Source: Chromatiales bacterium (GTDB lineage Bacteria > Pseudomonadota > Gammaproteobacteria > SpSt-1174). Taken from it: a DNA stretch of 60,177 nt. Made by a program: the position numbers and the translations under genes. This document shows positions 1 to 11,026 of this stretch, in pieces. The notes under the pieces are model-generated. The model did not search any database, was not told where the DNA came from, and saw only the letters and a list, made by a program, of their open reading frames with translations. The stretch covers positions 1 through 60,177 of the forward strand of contig JABURS010000029.1 in NCBI GenBank assembly GCA_014762505.1, written 5' to 3'. Within the stretch, counting starts at the first letter, position 1. Each line of letters starts with the position of its first letter.

Positions 1-78
1 TTTTTTTTATGATCCCGCCGACCCCCAAGTACTACACCTCGTAGGTCGTCGCCATCGTCAGATGTGTAGAAGAGCCAG
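1..78. other. Sequencing adapter remnant at contig end
   Basis: After eight Ts, bases 9-37 align to the Illumina P5 oligo (about 22 of 28 positions, one insertion), ending in the shared CTACAC. An 8-base index-like stretch follows at 38-45. Bases 46-59 match the Nextera read-1 adapter at 12 of 14 positions and 60-78 match the 19-bp Tn5 mosaic end at 17 of 19. The order P5, index, adapter, mosaic end is exactly that of a Nextera library end, so this is not genomic DNA. The mismatches suggest low-quality read ends. Confidence 0.93.
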
Positions 79-3000
79 CCCCCAACCCATACACATCCGT
101 GTCATACATCTCCTCCGCCTTCACCGGCTGGATGCTGAACGCACCCGGTGCGATGGCCTGGGCGACGTAGCTCAGGTGGTAGTTGCCGGCCGAGAGGTAG
201 TCGGAGTAGAACCGCACGGCGTCGTGCCGCAGTTCCTGGTGGTAGAAGCTCCAGCGTGAGTAGCCGTAGCTCATCCAGTCGTCGTACTGGTACCACCAGG
301 AGCCGCCGGCGGCCTGGAATTCGCCTTTCTGGGCGTCGATGATCGAGGCGGTGGCAAGATCGCGGTTGACGGGTTCGAGGCCGCCGGGGACGGGGTCGTC
401 CACCACCACGAAGTTGCGGGCGGCGGGCAGCGAGACGTAGAGGTCCACGCGCACGAGTTCGCCGCGCTTCAGTTCGACATCGTTGCCCAGCAGCACCCAT
501 TGCCCTTCGCGCTCGACGCTGTATTCGCGGCGGATCTCGATGCCGCTGTTGACGGGCTCGGCCCGCTCGTCCTCGAGCGCGTAGTCCAGGCGTGCGCTGT
601 AGTAGAGGCGGCCCTCGCCCTGGCGTTTGATCTTCACCTCGGCGCGGGTGCCGGGGTCTTCCGGCGTGACGCTGCGCAGGAGGGCGACGGGCGGATCGCG
701 GCGGTCGTCGAAAACGGTCTCTCCCAGGCTTGCCTCGTTCAGCCAGACCTGCACCTGCATCTTCGGCGCTGCGGGTTCGTACACGCGGCTGTAGTCGATG
801 AGGGCGTTCATGCAGAAGAGGTTTTCCTGCGTGTTCTCCCAGTGGGTGCGCGCGCCGCGCGTCTGCGTGATGGTGCGCACCAGCTTGTAGGGCACGTCGG
901 CCACCCTTGCCGCGCCGGCCTCGGTCTCGCCGTAGGCGGTGAGGGTGGAGAGGATGGCGCAGTTGTCGCGCAGCGGCGTGGCGAGGATGCGGGTGTAGCC
1001 GTCGTCCAGTTGCTCGCTGAAGATGAACTTTCCGCCGGTCTGGTTGGCGTGGGCGAGGATCATGTCGGTGACCTCGGCGCGGATGACCTCGGTGCCTTCC
1101 ACGCCCAGTGCGGCCTGCAGGTACATGGCCTTGCCGAACAGGCTCATGTCGGGCACGTGGCGGCGGTAGCGCTCGATGTCGCGGCGGTCGATGCGCCCGT
1201 GCGGGGCGAGGGCGGCCAGGGCCACCGCGCGCACGGTGGACTGCATGCCGGTGCTGTAGAAGCTGGGCGTGACGTCCTTGCGCAGCAGGGTGTCGAGGTA
1301 GCCGTGCAGGCGGCGCTCGACCTCGGCGGGCACGGACTCGCCCGCGTGGCGCAGCCAGTTGAAGGCGAGCGCGGTGTAGGCGGAGAGGTAGGGGCTGACG
1401 TACTGGTCCTGCGGGACGAAGTAGGTCATGCCACCGTTGGGCGCCTGGAAGTCGGCGGCCTGACCCAGGATGCGGGCCGGCAGCTGCGGGGCGTCCTCCC
1501 AGGCGAGCGCATCGGGCAGCCAGGCCTTGAGGCCGTTGTAGTGCGAGGCCATGGTGCCCTTGGAGAGCTTCTGCTCCCAGCAGCTGTAGGGGTAGTCGCG
1601 CATGTATTCGAAGGCGCCCTCCACGTTGCCGATGACGCTGGGGGCGAGCGTGACGCCGACGCGCCCGGTGTCGCCGCGCATGCCTTCGGGGAACAGGATG
1701 GCCTCGACCACCTCGCCCGCCTCCGTCGTGCCGTAGGTGGCCGCCGTCTCCAGGCGGCCGCGGCGCTGCACGGGCAGGCGGTGCTGCAGCACGTCGCGAT
1801 CAGATGCGTCGCCCGCGCTGGCGGTGAACCGCAGCTCGCCGTCGCGCGTGGTCGCCACCGGCAGGTAGACGGTGTGGCGCGCGTAGGGCTCGGCGGTGAT
1901 ACGCCGCGTGACCAGCGGCACCCCGCCGGCGAGCGGCCCCTCGGCGTGGATGGTGACGTTGAGCTCGCGGCTGCGATCGGTGCGGTTCATCACGCTGAAA
2001 CCGGCCTGAAAGCGGTCGCCCGCGAGCACCTGGTTGGGCATGACCGGGCGCAGCTCGGTGGGGCGGTTGACGCGGAACGTGCCCTGGCCGAGCCCGAGGC
2101 GGTCGCCCGCTGTTGCGGCCAGCGCGAGCACGCGCCAGCCGGTGAGGTTGTCCGGCACCTGGAACTCGACGGCCTTCTGCTCGCCGGGCTGCAGCACGAG
2201 CGAGGGATTCCAGTAGCCGACGTACTTGAAGACGCTGCGCATCTGCAGGCTGTCGCCGCCGTCGCCGCCGGCGTTGGCGCCCTTCTTCTCGAACAGCTGC
2301 CGGCCGACCAGGCGCATGAGCAGGTTGAAGTCGCGCAGGTCGCGGCCCTCGAGCCGGTAGAAGCCGGGATAGGGATCGAAGTAGCCGGCGCCGCCCTGGA
2401 TGAGGTCGAAGACGGATTCGTCCAGCGCGATGACGGCGAGCTCCACCGGCTGGTCGTTCGCGCCGGTGACGGGCGCGGCCGCGAGGGTGACGCGCACGGT
2501 GTCGCGCGGGCGGTATTCCTCGGCCGCCGGTGTGACGCGGACCTTGAGCCGCTTGCTGTCGTCCATCACCGTGGTCTGCACCCAGCCGGTGCGCATGGCG
2601 GGCTTGCCGAGGTCCAGCGCGCCGTCCTCGCCCATGGGCTGCTCCACGCGCGGCGACATGGCCGTGACGGAGAGGTAGAAGCCGGGCAGCATGTCGTCGG
2701 TGACCGTGAATTCGATCACCGGGGTGCTGCCCGCCAGCGGCTGCACCCAGCGCTCGATGACGCCGTAGCGCTCCACGCTCACCAGCGCCTGCGCGCCGGG
2801 GAAGGGGTTCTTCACCAGGTAGCGCGCGGTGTCGCCCACGCGGTAGCTGTCCTTCTCGGGGACGATGTCGATGCGGTTGTCGTTCTCGTCCTCCCACACC
2901 ACCTGGCCCTTGCCCACCACCCACTGGTTGAGCGTGGTGCTGTGCGCGAGTCCGCGGGTGTCCACGATACTGGCGACGACCTGGTGCAGGCCGGCGTTCT

Positions 3001-5764
3001 GCGGCGTGTAGGCGCAGTCGCCGCCCGCCGTGCCGGGCGTGAGCGTGCAGCGCGAGAGCTCTTCCCACTCGTGCACGTAACGCGTGAGGTAGGCGTTGCC
3101 CGCGCCCTTGACGCGGGTGGCCTTCGTCACCCGCTGGCGGATGACGATCTCCACCGGCGTGTCGGCCACCGGCTCGCCGCGATGGTCGACCACCAGCGTC
3201 TGCACGCTGGCGGGCTCGTCTTCCTGCTGCACCCAGTGCTCGCTCTTCAGGCCCACGTAGCGGTCGCGCCCGGCATAGGCCGCATTGGCGAAGCCCGCCA
3301 CGTACTTGCCGCGGTCGTCGCGCACGGCGCTCTCCACCAGCAGGTTGCCGTACAGCACGCGCGCCTCGGGGAGGGCGATGGCCAGCCCGTGCTCGCCCTG
3401 CGCGTTCACGCTCGCGATCTCCTCGTGCAGGGTCTCGCGCTCGGGCTGGCCCATCACGTAGGTATCGAAGTGGAAGCGGGCCGCCAGCGGATCGCGCGGG
3501 TTGAGCGAGCGCGCGTTCACCTGCACGGTGATGCGCGCCTCGGCATTGGCGTAGGGCCCGCCGGCGTGCAGGCTCGCCAGCGTGTCGACCTTGAGCGTGT
3601 CGCCCTGGCGGAAGTCCTCGCCGTTGAGCGTGGTGCTCACGCGAAACGGCGAGGGCGTGAAATCACTCACCAGCACGCGCAGGGGGTGGAGCTCGCCGGC
3701 GTTGTCGAAGTCGGCGTCCAGGGTGAAGCGGTACCAGCCGACCGCGCCGTTCTTCGAGACGGTGAACTCGCCGTGGTGCGCGCCGAAGTCGTTGAGCGTG
3801 AGGCCCGGCTCCTCGTGCACCGTCTTGCCGGTGGGGTCGACGACCTTGAGGGTGTAGGCCCCGCGCGGGGCGGGCACCAGCGTGCGGTTGTCCTGGTCGC
3901 GCACGTAGAGCTTGTACTGGATGGTGTCGCCGGCCTTGTACACGCCCTGGGCGGTGCTGCCCCAGGACACGAGGTGACCGTAGCGCTGACGCAGGTCGCC
4001 GCCGTACCAGTAGGGCTCGGTCTGGTAGTCGTGGGACAGCGGCAGCAGGGCCATCTCACCGCCCTGCTCGATGCGGGCGAAGAGATGCGGGCGGCTGTCG
4101 TCCCAGTTGTGCATGGCCTCGAGCCGGGGATCGATCTCGTTGAGGCCGGCGAGCATCGCCACGCCCTCGGCATCCGTGCGCGCCTCGCCCAGGAGCTCTC
4201 CGCCGGTGGCGAGCCCGGGGAAGGTGGTGCGCAGCAGCGTGACCTTCGCGTCCTTCACCGGCTGGCCGTCGTCCAGGCGCGTGACCCACACCAGCGTGTT
4301 GTAGTGCCCGGCCTTGGCATGCACGCCAAACGGCGTGACCTGGGCGTGGAAGCGGCGCGCCTGGTCGCCCTTGCTCACCGGCGGCCGGGTGTCCACCCGG
4401 CCCATGACGAAGCCGGACTGCCCGTCCAGCAGCTCGCGCACGCCCAGCGGGTGGCGGTAGGCGATGTCGACGATGGCCGGCAGCCCGACCTGCCGCGTCT
4501 GGTTCTGGCGCGCGCCCTGCGGGGTGAGGGCGTCGTAGTGCAGGGTGAGCGCATCGATGTTGTTGAGCACGATGGGCGTCTCGGAGTCGATGGCCGATTC
4601 CAGCACCGAGACGGGGTGGGTGAGCGTGAAGTCGGGCTTGCGGTGGTCGGTGAGGAAGGGGGCATCCACCGCCTGCGGCAGCGCGCGGCCGAACTCGTCG
4701 CGCAGGGCGGCATCGATGCTGAGCCGGTAGGTCTCGAAGGCCTTGAGGTTCTCCGGCAGCCAGACGATGTATTCGGCGCCGCGGCGATGCGGCTGGTTGA
4801 GGCGCGAATAGCCGTAGGTGTTGGCCCAGGGGTCGTAGTCCTCGCGCCCGCCGGCCAGGTCCGGGTCCAGGCGCGCGTGGGCCTTGAGTTCCTCCTTGAT
4901 CACCGGCGTGCTGAAGATGAGGCCGACGTTGGCCATCGGGTTGCAGCGCCGCGTGTCGTCGCTGGCGGCGATGGTGAGCGGCCGGTCGCTGTTGTCCTGG
5001 CAGCGCAGGCCGAGGAAGCGGAAGGCCGGGAAGGTATTGAAGGCGACCACCAGGCGCTGCTCGATGCCGCGCTCGCTGCCCTGCGCCGGGACGACGCCGG
5101 GCGCGATGTGCAGTGAGGCGTCGGCATCCATCGGCAGCTCGGTGACGGGGCTCACCAGCCAGCCGCGGTCGGTCTCGGTCGCCTCCCGGTAGGGCAGGTT
5201 CTCCACCTGCACGGGATAGCCCGTGCCGCCCTGCCGGAACTGCAGGGCCTCGGCCACCGAGGCGCGCGTGACCTCCTGGTTGAAGACCACGCGCACCTGC
5301 GGCGTGCCCGGCGCACGCCAGGTGTGGAACTGGTACCAGTCGAGCTTCGGGCGCTGGGTGATGAATTCGTGCACCACGGGCGCGGCGAGGGTGGCGCCGT
5401 CCTCGGCCTGGATGCCCGGCTGCATGACGAGGCGGTAGCGCGTGGCCGGCTGCATGGCGGCGCGCTCCGTGAGCTGGCAGGCCAGGGCGCTGGTGTTGAG
5501 CCAGCGCCACTCGCAGTCCAGCGCGGGCTCGATGGTCACGGGGATCTCGGCGGCGTCGCGCTCCATGCGCCCCACCGGCACCACGGGCCGGTTGAAGCTG
5601 AAGACGATCTGGCGGCTGGCGGGCACGTCCTCGCCGGCGGGGGTGATGCGTGTGATCTGCAGCGGCCCCGTGCCGGCGTTGAACTGCGCCGAGTCGAAGG
5701 CGGCGAAACTGCCGGTGGCGAGCAGACCGAGAAGGGCCAGTGCGGCCGCGAAGATCCCGCGCAT
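79..5764 (-). CDS. Alpha-2-macroglobulin family protein, C-terminus cut by contig end
   Basis: Large bacterial alpha-2-macroglobulin of about 1895 genomic residues. It starts with a Sec signal peptide (hydrophobic residues 4-22, no lipobox cysteine). MG-type beta domains fill the first two thirds, and a CWEQ thioester motif lies at residues 1395-1398 in the alpha-helical thioester domain. Family members sit in the periplasm and trap attacking proteases by a covalent thioester, often beside penicillin-binding protein 1C; a partner gene, if present, lies beyond the contig edge. The ATG at 5764 has an AGGGA ribosome site. The open frame runs on to a TAG at 32-34, but its last 14-15 residues and the stop are adapter sequence; the true end is probably a few residues beyond the AEEMYDTDVYG segment. 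It is transcribed divergently from hrpA. Confidence 0.9.
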
Positions 5765-5927
5765 GTCATGATCCCTGACGTTGTTATTGTGATGAAGGTG
5801 CCGGAAGGCCGGGCGGACCCGGCTGCGCCCGACTGGGCCCGATTACGCCCAATTACGGTAGAATAGCAGCCCGCTTCCCGGCACGACGCCGACCAGTCTA
5901 TCACCGACGCCCGACAGCCACCTTCAC

Positions 5928-8900
5928 GTGTCCAGCCCGCTCCGCGAACTCGAACAGCGCCTCGACAGCTGCATGCAGCGCGACCGCCATCGCCTGCGCC
6001 AGCGCCTCAAGCGGCTCGCGCGCAAGCCCGATGCGGCCGAGCAAGAGAAGCTCGCCCAGGCCATCGAGGCCTCGGCCGCCACCCGCCAGGCGCGCATCGA
6101 CAACCTGCCGCAGGTGACCTACCCGGAGGAGCTGCCGGTGAGCGGCCGGCGCGAGGCGATCCGCGAGGCGCTGGAGCAGCACCAGGTCATCATCGTCTGC
6201 GGCGAGACCGGCTCGGGCAAGACCACCCAGCTGCCCAAGATCTGCCTCGAGGCCGGGCGCGGCGTGAACGGCTACATCGGCCATACCCAGCCGCGGCGCA
6301 TCGCCGCACGCGCCGTGGCCACGCGCATCGCCGAGGAGATGAACACGCCGCTGGGCGCGCAGGTGGGCTTCAAGGTGCGCTTCTCCGAGCACGTGAGCGA
6401 GCAGGGTTACGTGAAGCTGATGACCGACGGCATCCTGCTGGCCGAGATCCAGCACGACCGCTTCCTCGATGCCTACGACACGCTCATCATCGACGAGGCC
6501 CACGAGCGCAGCCTCAACATCGACTTCCTGCTCGGCTACCTGAAGCAGCTGCTGCCGCGCCGGCCCGACCTCAAGGTGATCATCACCTCGGCCACCATCG
6601 ACCCGGAGCGCTTCGCGAAACACTTCGGCGATGCGCCCGTCATCGAGGTGTCGGGCCGCACCTACCCGGTGGAGGTGCGCTACCGCCCGCTGCACGGCGA
6701 AGACGCGGACGAACGCGACCGCGACCTGCAGCAGGCCATCCGCGAGGCGGTGGACGAGCTCGCCGAGGAGGGCCTGGGCGACATCCTCGTCTTCCTGCCG
6801 GGCGAGCGCGAGATCCGCGAGACGGCCGAGTCGCTGCGCCGGCACCACCCGAAGCACACCGAGATCCTGCCGCTGTACGCGCGGCTCTCGGCCAGCGAAC
6901 AGAACCGGGTGTTCGCCGCGCACACGGGCCGGCGCATCGTGCTCGCCACCAACGTGGCAGAGACCTCGCTCACCGTGCCCGGCATCCGCTACGTGATCGA
7001 CACGGGCCTCGCGCGCCTCTCGCGCTATTCCTGGCGCGCCAAGGTGCAGCGCCTGCCCATCGAGCCGGTCTCGCAGGCCTCGGCCAACCAGCGCAAGGGA
7101 CGTTGCGGGCGCGTGGCCGAGGGCATCTGCATCCGCCTCTATGCCGAGGACGACTTCAACAACCGCCCCGAATTCACCGACCCGGAGATCCTGCGCACCA
7201 ATCTCGCCTCGGTCATCCTGAAGATGGCGCAGCTCGGCCTGGGCGAGCCCGAGGACTTCCCCTTCGTCGAGCCGCCGGACAGCCGGCTCATCAAGGACGG
7301 CTACAACCTGCTGCACGAACTGAACGCCGTCGACGCGGCCAACCGCATCACGCCGCTGGGCAGGAAACTCGCGCAGCTGCCCATCGACCCGCGCCTGGCG
7401 CGCATGCTGCTCGCCGCACAGCAGGAAGGCTGCCTGCGCGAGGCGCTGATCATCGTCAGCGCCCTCTCCATCCAGGACCCGCGCGAACGCCCGCACGACT
7501 TCCAGCAGGCCGCGGACGAGAAGCACAAGCGCTTCGCCGACGAGCACTCGGACTTCCTCGCCTACGTGAACCTGTGGGACTACCTGCACGAGCAGATGCG
7601 CCACCTGACGCAGAACAAGCTGCGCAAGCTCTGCCGCGACGAGTTCATCTCCTACATCCGCCTGCGCGAGTGGCACGACGTGCATCGCCAGCTGCGTGCC
7701 CAGCTCAAGGACATGGGCGTGCGCGAGAACGAACAGCCGGCCGGGTACGCCCCGCTGCACCGCGCCCTGCTCACGGGACTGCTGGGCAACATCGGCTATC
7801 GCGACGAGGATCGCGAGTTCATGGGGGCACGCAACCGCAAGTTCCTGGTCTTCCCGGGCTCGGGGCTGGCGAAGAAACCGCCGAAGTGGCTCATGGCGGC
7901 GGAACTGGTGGAGACCTCGCGGCTCTTCGCCCGCACCGTGGCGAAGATCGAGCCGCAGTGGGTGGAAGAACTCGCCGCCCACCTCCTGCATCACCATTAT
8001 CACGAACCGCACTGGCAACGGCGCCGCGCGCAGGTGGGCGCCTACGACCGGCTCACGCTCTACGGGCTGGTGATCAACCCGAACCGGCGCGTGAACTACA
8101 GCCAGATCAACCCGAAGGAGGCGCGCGAGATCTTCATCCGCCACGCCCTGGTATACGGCGAGTACGAGACGAAGGCGCCCTTCTTTATACACAACCGCCA
8201 GCTCATCGAGGACGTGGAAGACCTGGAGGCCCGCTCGCGCCGCCGCGACATCATGGTGGACGAGGAGACGCTCTACGGCTTCTACGACCGGCGCCTGCCG
8301 GCCGACGTGTGCAACGGCCCCAGCTTCGAGGCCTGGCGCAAGCAGGTCGAAGGCGACGACCCGAAGGCGCTGTTCTTCACCCGTGATGAAGTGATGCAGC
8401 ACGCCGCCGCCGACGTGACGGTCGCGCAGTTCCCGGACGTGATCGACCTGGGCGGCCGGCGCGCGCCGGTGAGCTACCACTTCGAGCCGGGCAGCGACGA
8501 GGACGGCGTGACCGTGACCCTGCCGGTGGGCGGGCTCAACCAGGTGCAGCCGGCGCGCGCCGACTGGCTGGTGCCGGGGCTCATCGAGGAGAAGCTCACC
8601 GCGCTGATCCGCGGCCTGCCCAAGGCCCTGCGCCGCCACTTCGTGCCCGCCCCGGACTTCGCCCGCGCCTGCCTGGAGGCCCTGACGCCCGGCGAGCAAC
8701 GCCTCACCGAGGCGCTGACCGCCCGCCTGAAACAGATGACCGGCGTGGACGTGCCGCCCGAGGCCTGGGCCGAGGACCAGCTCGAACCCCACCTGCGCCT
8801 GCGCTACCGGGTGGTGGACGCCGGCGGCCAGACGCTGGCCACCGGCCGCGACCTCGACGCCCTGCAGGCCCGGCTGGCGGGCCGCATCGCGGAACAGTTC

Positions 8901-9788
8901 GAGACCCTGCAGACGCAGGCCGGCACCGCCGAGGGGCTGGAGCGCGAGGGCCTCACGGGCTGGGACTTCGGCACGCTGCCCGAGACGGTGGAGATCGAGG
9001 GCCAGGGCATCCGCATGACGGGCTACCCGGCGCTGATCGACCAGAAGGAGGCCGTGGCCCTGCGCGTGCTCGACAACCCGGACGAGGCCCGCGAGGCCAC
9101 CCGGGCCGGCATCCTGCGCCTGGCCCGCCTCGCCCTGGCCGAGCAGGAGAGGCACCTGGCCCGGAACCTGCCGGGCATCGACCGGCTCTGCCTGCAGTTC
9201 GCCACCGTGGGCCACTGCCAGGACCTGAAGGAGGACATCCTCCGCGCCGCCTTCACCCAGGCCCTGTTCGCCGGGGGCTGGCCCGGCGACGAGGCGGGCT
9301 TTGCCGCCGCGCTGGAGGCCGGGCGCGGCGAGCTGTTCGCCACCGCCGAGACGCTCTGCGGCCTGCTGGCCACCGTGCTGGCCGAGTTCAACCCGATCCG
9401 TCAGCGCATCAAGAAGAACCTGCCCTTCACCTGGATCGAGGCCGTGGCCGACATCCGCGACCAGCTCGACCACCTGGTCTACCCGGGCTTCGTGACCGCC
9501 ACCCCCGTCCAGCGCCTGCGCCAGCTGCCGCGCTACCTCAAGGCCATCAGCCGCCGCCTGGACCGGCTGGAGGCCCAGCCCGACAAGGACCGGCACCTGC
9601 GCATCGACATCGAGCCGCTGTGGGAGGACTGCAAGCGTCGCCTGGCCGCCACCCGCGAACCGGATGCGGCGCTGCTGGACTACCGCTGGCAGATCGAGGA
9701 ACTGCGGGTGTCGCTGTTCGCCCAGGAGCTCGGCACCGAGCGGCCGGTGTCGGTGCAGCGGCTGGAGAAACAGCGCAAGGCGCTGTAG
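5928..9788 (+). CDS. hrpA: ATP-dependent RNA helicase HrpA
   Basis: DEAH-box helicase of 1286 aa, the usual HrpA length. Walker A (GETGSGKTT) is near residue 92, DEAH near residue 188, motif III SAT follows, and motif VI reads QRKGRCGR. The long C-terminal half carries the HrpA-specific DUF3418 region. In E. coli HrpA works on mRNA processing and rescues stalled ribosomes on mRNA. The GTG start is supported by family similarity: residues 7-27 (LEQRLDS, then QRD) match the N-terminus of E. coli HrpA, although no strong Shine-Dalgarno sequence precedes it. It is transcribed away from the alpha-2-macroglobulin gene. No terminator is evident downstream. Confidence 0.96.
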   Translation: MSSPLRELEQRLDSCMQRDRHRLRQRLKRLARKPDAAEQEKLAQAIEASAATRQARIDNLPQVTYPEELPVSGRREAIREALEQHQVIIVCGETGSGKTTQLPKICLEAGRGVNGYIGHTQPRRIAARAVATRIAEEMNTPLGAQVGFKVRFSEHVSEQGYVKLMTDGILLAEIQHDRFLDAYDTLIIDEAHERSLNIDFLLGYLKQLLPRRPDLKVIITSATIDPERFAKHFGDAPVIEVSGRTYPVEVRYRPLHGEDADERDRDLQQAIREAVDELAEEGLGDILVFLPGEREIRETAESLRRHHPKHTEILPLYARLSASEQNRVFAAHTGRRIVLATNVAETSLTVPGIRYVIDTGLARLSRYSWRAKVQRLPIEPVSQASANQRKGRCGRVAEGICIRLYAEDDFNNRPEFTDPEILRTNLASVILKMAQLGLGEPEDFPFVEPPDSRLIKDGYNLLHELNAVDAANRITPLGRKLAQLPIDPRLARMLLAAQQEGCLREALIIVSALSIQDPRERPHDFQQAADEKHKRFADEHSDFLAYVNLWDYLHEQMRHLTQNKLRKLCRDEFISYIRLREWHDVHRQLRAQLKDMGVRENEQPAGYAPLHRALLTGLLGNIGYRDEDREFMGARNRKFLVFPGSGLAKKPPKWLMAAELVETSRLFARTVAKIEPQWVEELAAHLLHHHYHEPHWQRRRAQVGAYDRLTLYGLVINPNRRVNYSQINPKEAREIFIRHALVYGEYETKAPFFIHNRQLIEDVEDLEARSRRRDIMVDEETLYGFYDRRLPADVCNGPSFEAWRKQVEGDDPKALFFTRDEVMQHAAADVTVAQFPDVIDLGGRRAPVSYHFEPGSDEDGVTVTLPVGGLNQVQPARADWLVPGLIEEKLTALIRGLPKALRRHFVPAPDFARACLEALTPGEQRLTEALTARLKQMTGVDVPPEAWAEDQLEPHLRLRYRVVDAGGQTLATGRDLDALQARLAGRIAEQFETLQTQAGTAEGLEREGLTGWDFGTLPETVEIEGQGIRMTGYPALIDQKEAVALRVLDNPDEAREATRAGILRLARLALAEQERHLARNLPGIDRLCLQFATVGHCQDLKEDILRAAFTQALFAGGWPGDEAGFAAALEAGRGELFATAETLCGLLATVLAEFNPIRQRIKKNLPFTWIEAVADIRDQLDHLVYPGFVTATPVQRLRQLPRYLKAISRRLDRLEAQPDKDRHLRIDIEPLWEDCKRRLAATREPDAALLDYRWQIEELRVSLFAQELGTERPVSVQRLEKQRKAL

Positions 9789-9929
9789 GGGCGCGCTGCT
9801 GGACATCGCCCCCGGTTTTCGGGAATATCGGCAGGACAAGCGGGCCACGCATTTCAAAGAGCCCGCCGGATACAACAATAAAACCAGGATAACCGGCCGG
9901 GACAGGCCGGCTGCCATAAGGATGACTAC

Positions 9930-10760
9930 ATGCCTTCGTCACTGCGTCGCCACCGGGCCGCGTTGCGCGCCCCTGCGTTGCTGCCGCTGATCCTGCTGCT
10001 CGCCATCGCGAGCGGCCCGCTCCCCGCTGCCGGGGAGCCCGTCCGCCTGGCCATCCAGCCCATCCAGACGGCAGAGACCACGGCAGAGTTCTACCGGCCG
10101 CTGATCGAGTACCTGCGCACGCAGACCGGCCTGCCGATCGAGCTGGCCACCACCAGCAACTTCCTCACCTACTGGACGCAGATGAAGCGCGGCGACTACG
10201 ACCTGGTGCTGGATGCCGCGCACTTCACCGACTATCGCATCCGCGAGCTGGGCTACGTGCCGCTGGCCAAGATGCCGGGCGAGGTGAGCTACAGCCTCGT
10301 CACCCACCCGGACACCTTCATCTTCGAACCCGCCGAGCTCACCGGCAAGCCGGTCGCCTCGCTGGCCTCGCCCAGCCTCGGCATGGTGCGCATGCTGGAC
10401 CTCTTCCCCAACCCGCTGCGCCAGCCGCGCATCCTCGAGGCAGCCACCACCGAGGCCATCATCGAGATGATCGAGTCGGGCAAGGCCGTGGCAGGCATCA
10501 TCCCCACGCCCCTGCTCAACACCTACACCCAGTTCAACGTGGTGCTGACCACCGAGCCGGCCCCGCACGTGACCTTCTCGGCCTCGCCGCGCCTGCCGGC
10601 GGAGGCGCGCAGCAGCCTGCAACGCGCCCTGCTGGAGGCCGGCAACACGGCCGAGGGCCAGGCCATGCTGGCGGCCATCGGCTTCACCGCGCTGGAGCGC
10701 CCCGAGGCGACGGTGTACTCCGGCTATGCCGAACTGCTGGAGGGCGTGTGGGGGTACTGA
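9930..10760 (+). CDS. PhnD/SsuA-type periplasmic substrate-binding protein
   Basis: Secreted binding protein of 276 aa. An arginine-rich n-region precedes a hydrophobic core (about residues 14-30), with likely cleavage after PAAG. The body has the PhnD-like fold pattern, with segments such as FYRPLIEYL, DYDLVLDAAHFTDYR and VASLASPSLGM. Such proteins deliver phosphonate, phosphite or other small ligands to ABC importers, or act as sensor domains. No permease or ATPase gene is adjacent, so the ligand is unknown and it may be an orphan sensor or binding protein. An AAGGA ribosome site precedes the ATG, and an intrinsic terminator lies about 100 bp downstream. Confidence 0.8.
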   Translation: MPSSLRRHRAALRAPALLPLILLLAIASGPLPAAGEPVRLAIQPIQTAETTAEFYRPLIEYLRTQTGLPIELATTSNFLTYWTQMKRGDYDLVLDAAHFTDYRIRELGYVPLAKMPGEVSYSLVTHPDTFIFEPAELTGKPVASLASPSLGMVRMLDLFPNPLRQPRILEAATTEAIIEMIESGKAVAGIIPTPLLNTYTQFNVVLTTEPAPHVTFSASPRLPAEARSSLQRALLEAGNTAEGQAMLAAIGFTALERPEATVYSGYAELLEGVWGY

Positions 10761-10858
10761 CCCCCTGATGACGACACACCGGGCAGGGCCCGGACGGTTC
10801 TCCTCCGCCAGGACATCTCGTCGGTGCGCCTGGCCATTGCCCGCCCGGACGGGGGCAA

Positions 10859-10888
10859 GCCGCGACCCTGGCGCCGCGGCATTTTTTT
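10859..10888 (+). terminator. Intrinsic terminator after the PhnD-like gene
   Basis: GCCGCG (10859-10864) pairs with CGCGGC (10875-10880) across a 10-nt loop and is followed by A and seven Ts. It sits inside a longer imperfect hairpin whose outer arms are GGACGG and CCGTCC. Confidence 0.75.
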
Positions 10889-10938
10889 GCCCGGCCGTCC
10901 TGCCATGCCCGAGGGGTTTTGGTATATGGTTAGGGAGA

Positions 10939-10978
10939 GCCCGCAGCGGCGATGGCCCGACCCATCGCCGCTGCGGGC
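10939..10978. other. Perfect 17-bp inverted repeat upstream of GST gene
   Basis: Bases 10939-10955 and 10962-10978 are exact reverse complements separated by 6 nt. No T-tract follows on either strand, so it does not look like an ordinary terminator. It ends 48 bp before the GST start and would fall in the 5' untranslated region or at the promoter. It may be a regulatory hairpin or a protein-binding palindrome. Confidence 0.6.
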
Positions 10979-11026
10979 AACAGGACATAACCAGAACAAG
11001 AGCCGACACGGCGAGGCCGAGACACG

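Noticed and set aside
500-5116. 1538-codon open frame antisense to the alpha-2-macroglobulin gene
   Set aside because: High GC at third codon positions leaves the opposite strand free of stops. The product is low-complexity (Val, Ala, His, Gln, Arg) without any family motif.
5901-9917. 1338-codon frame antisense to hrpA
   Set aside because: Same GC-driven shadow effect; hrpA on the other strand has every helicase motif.
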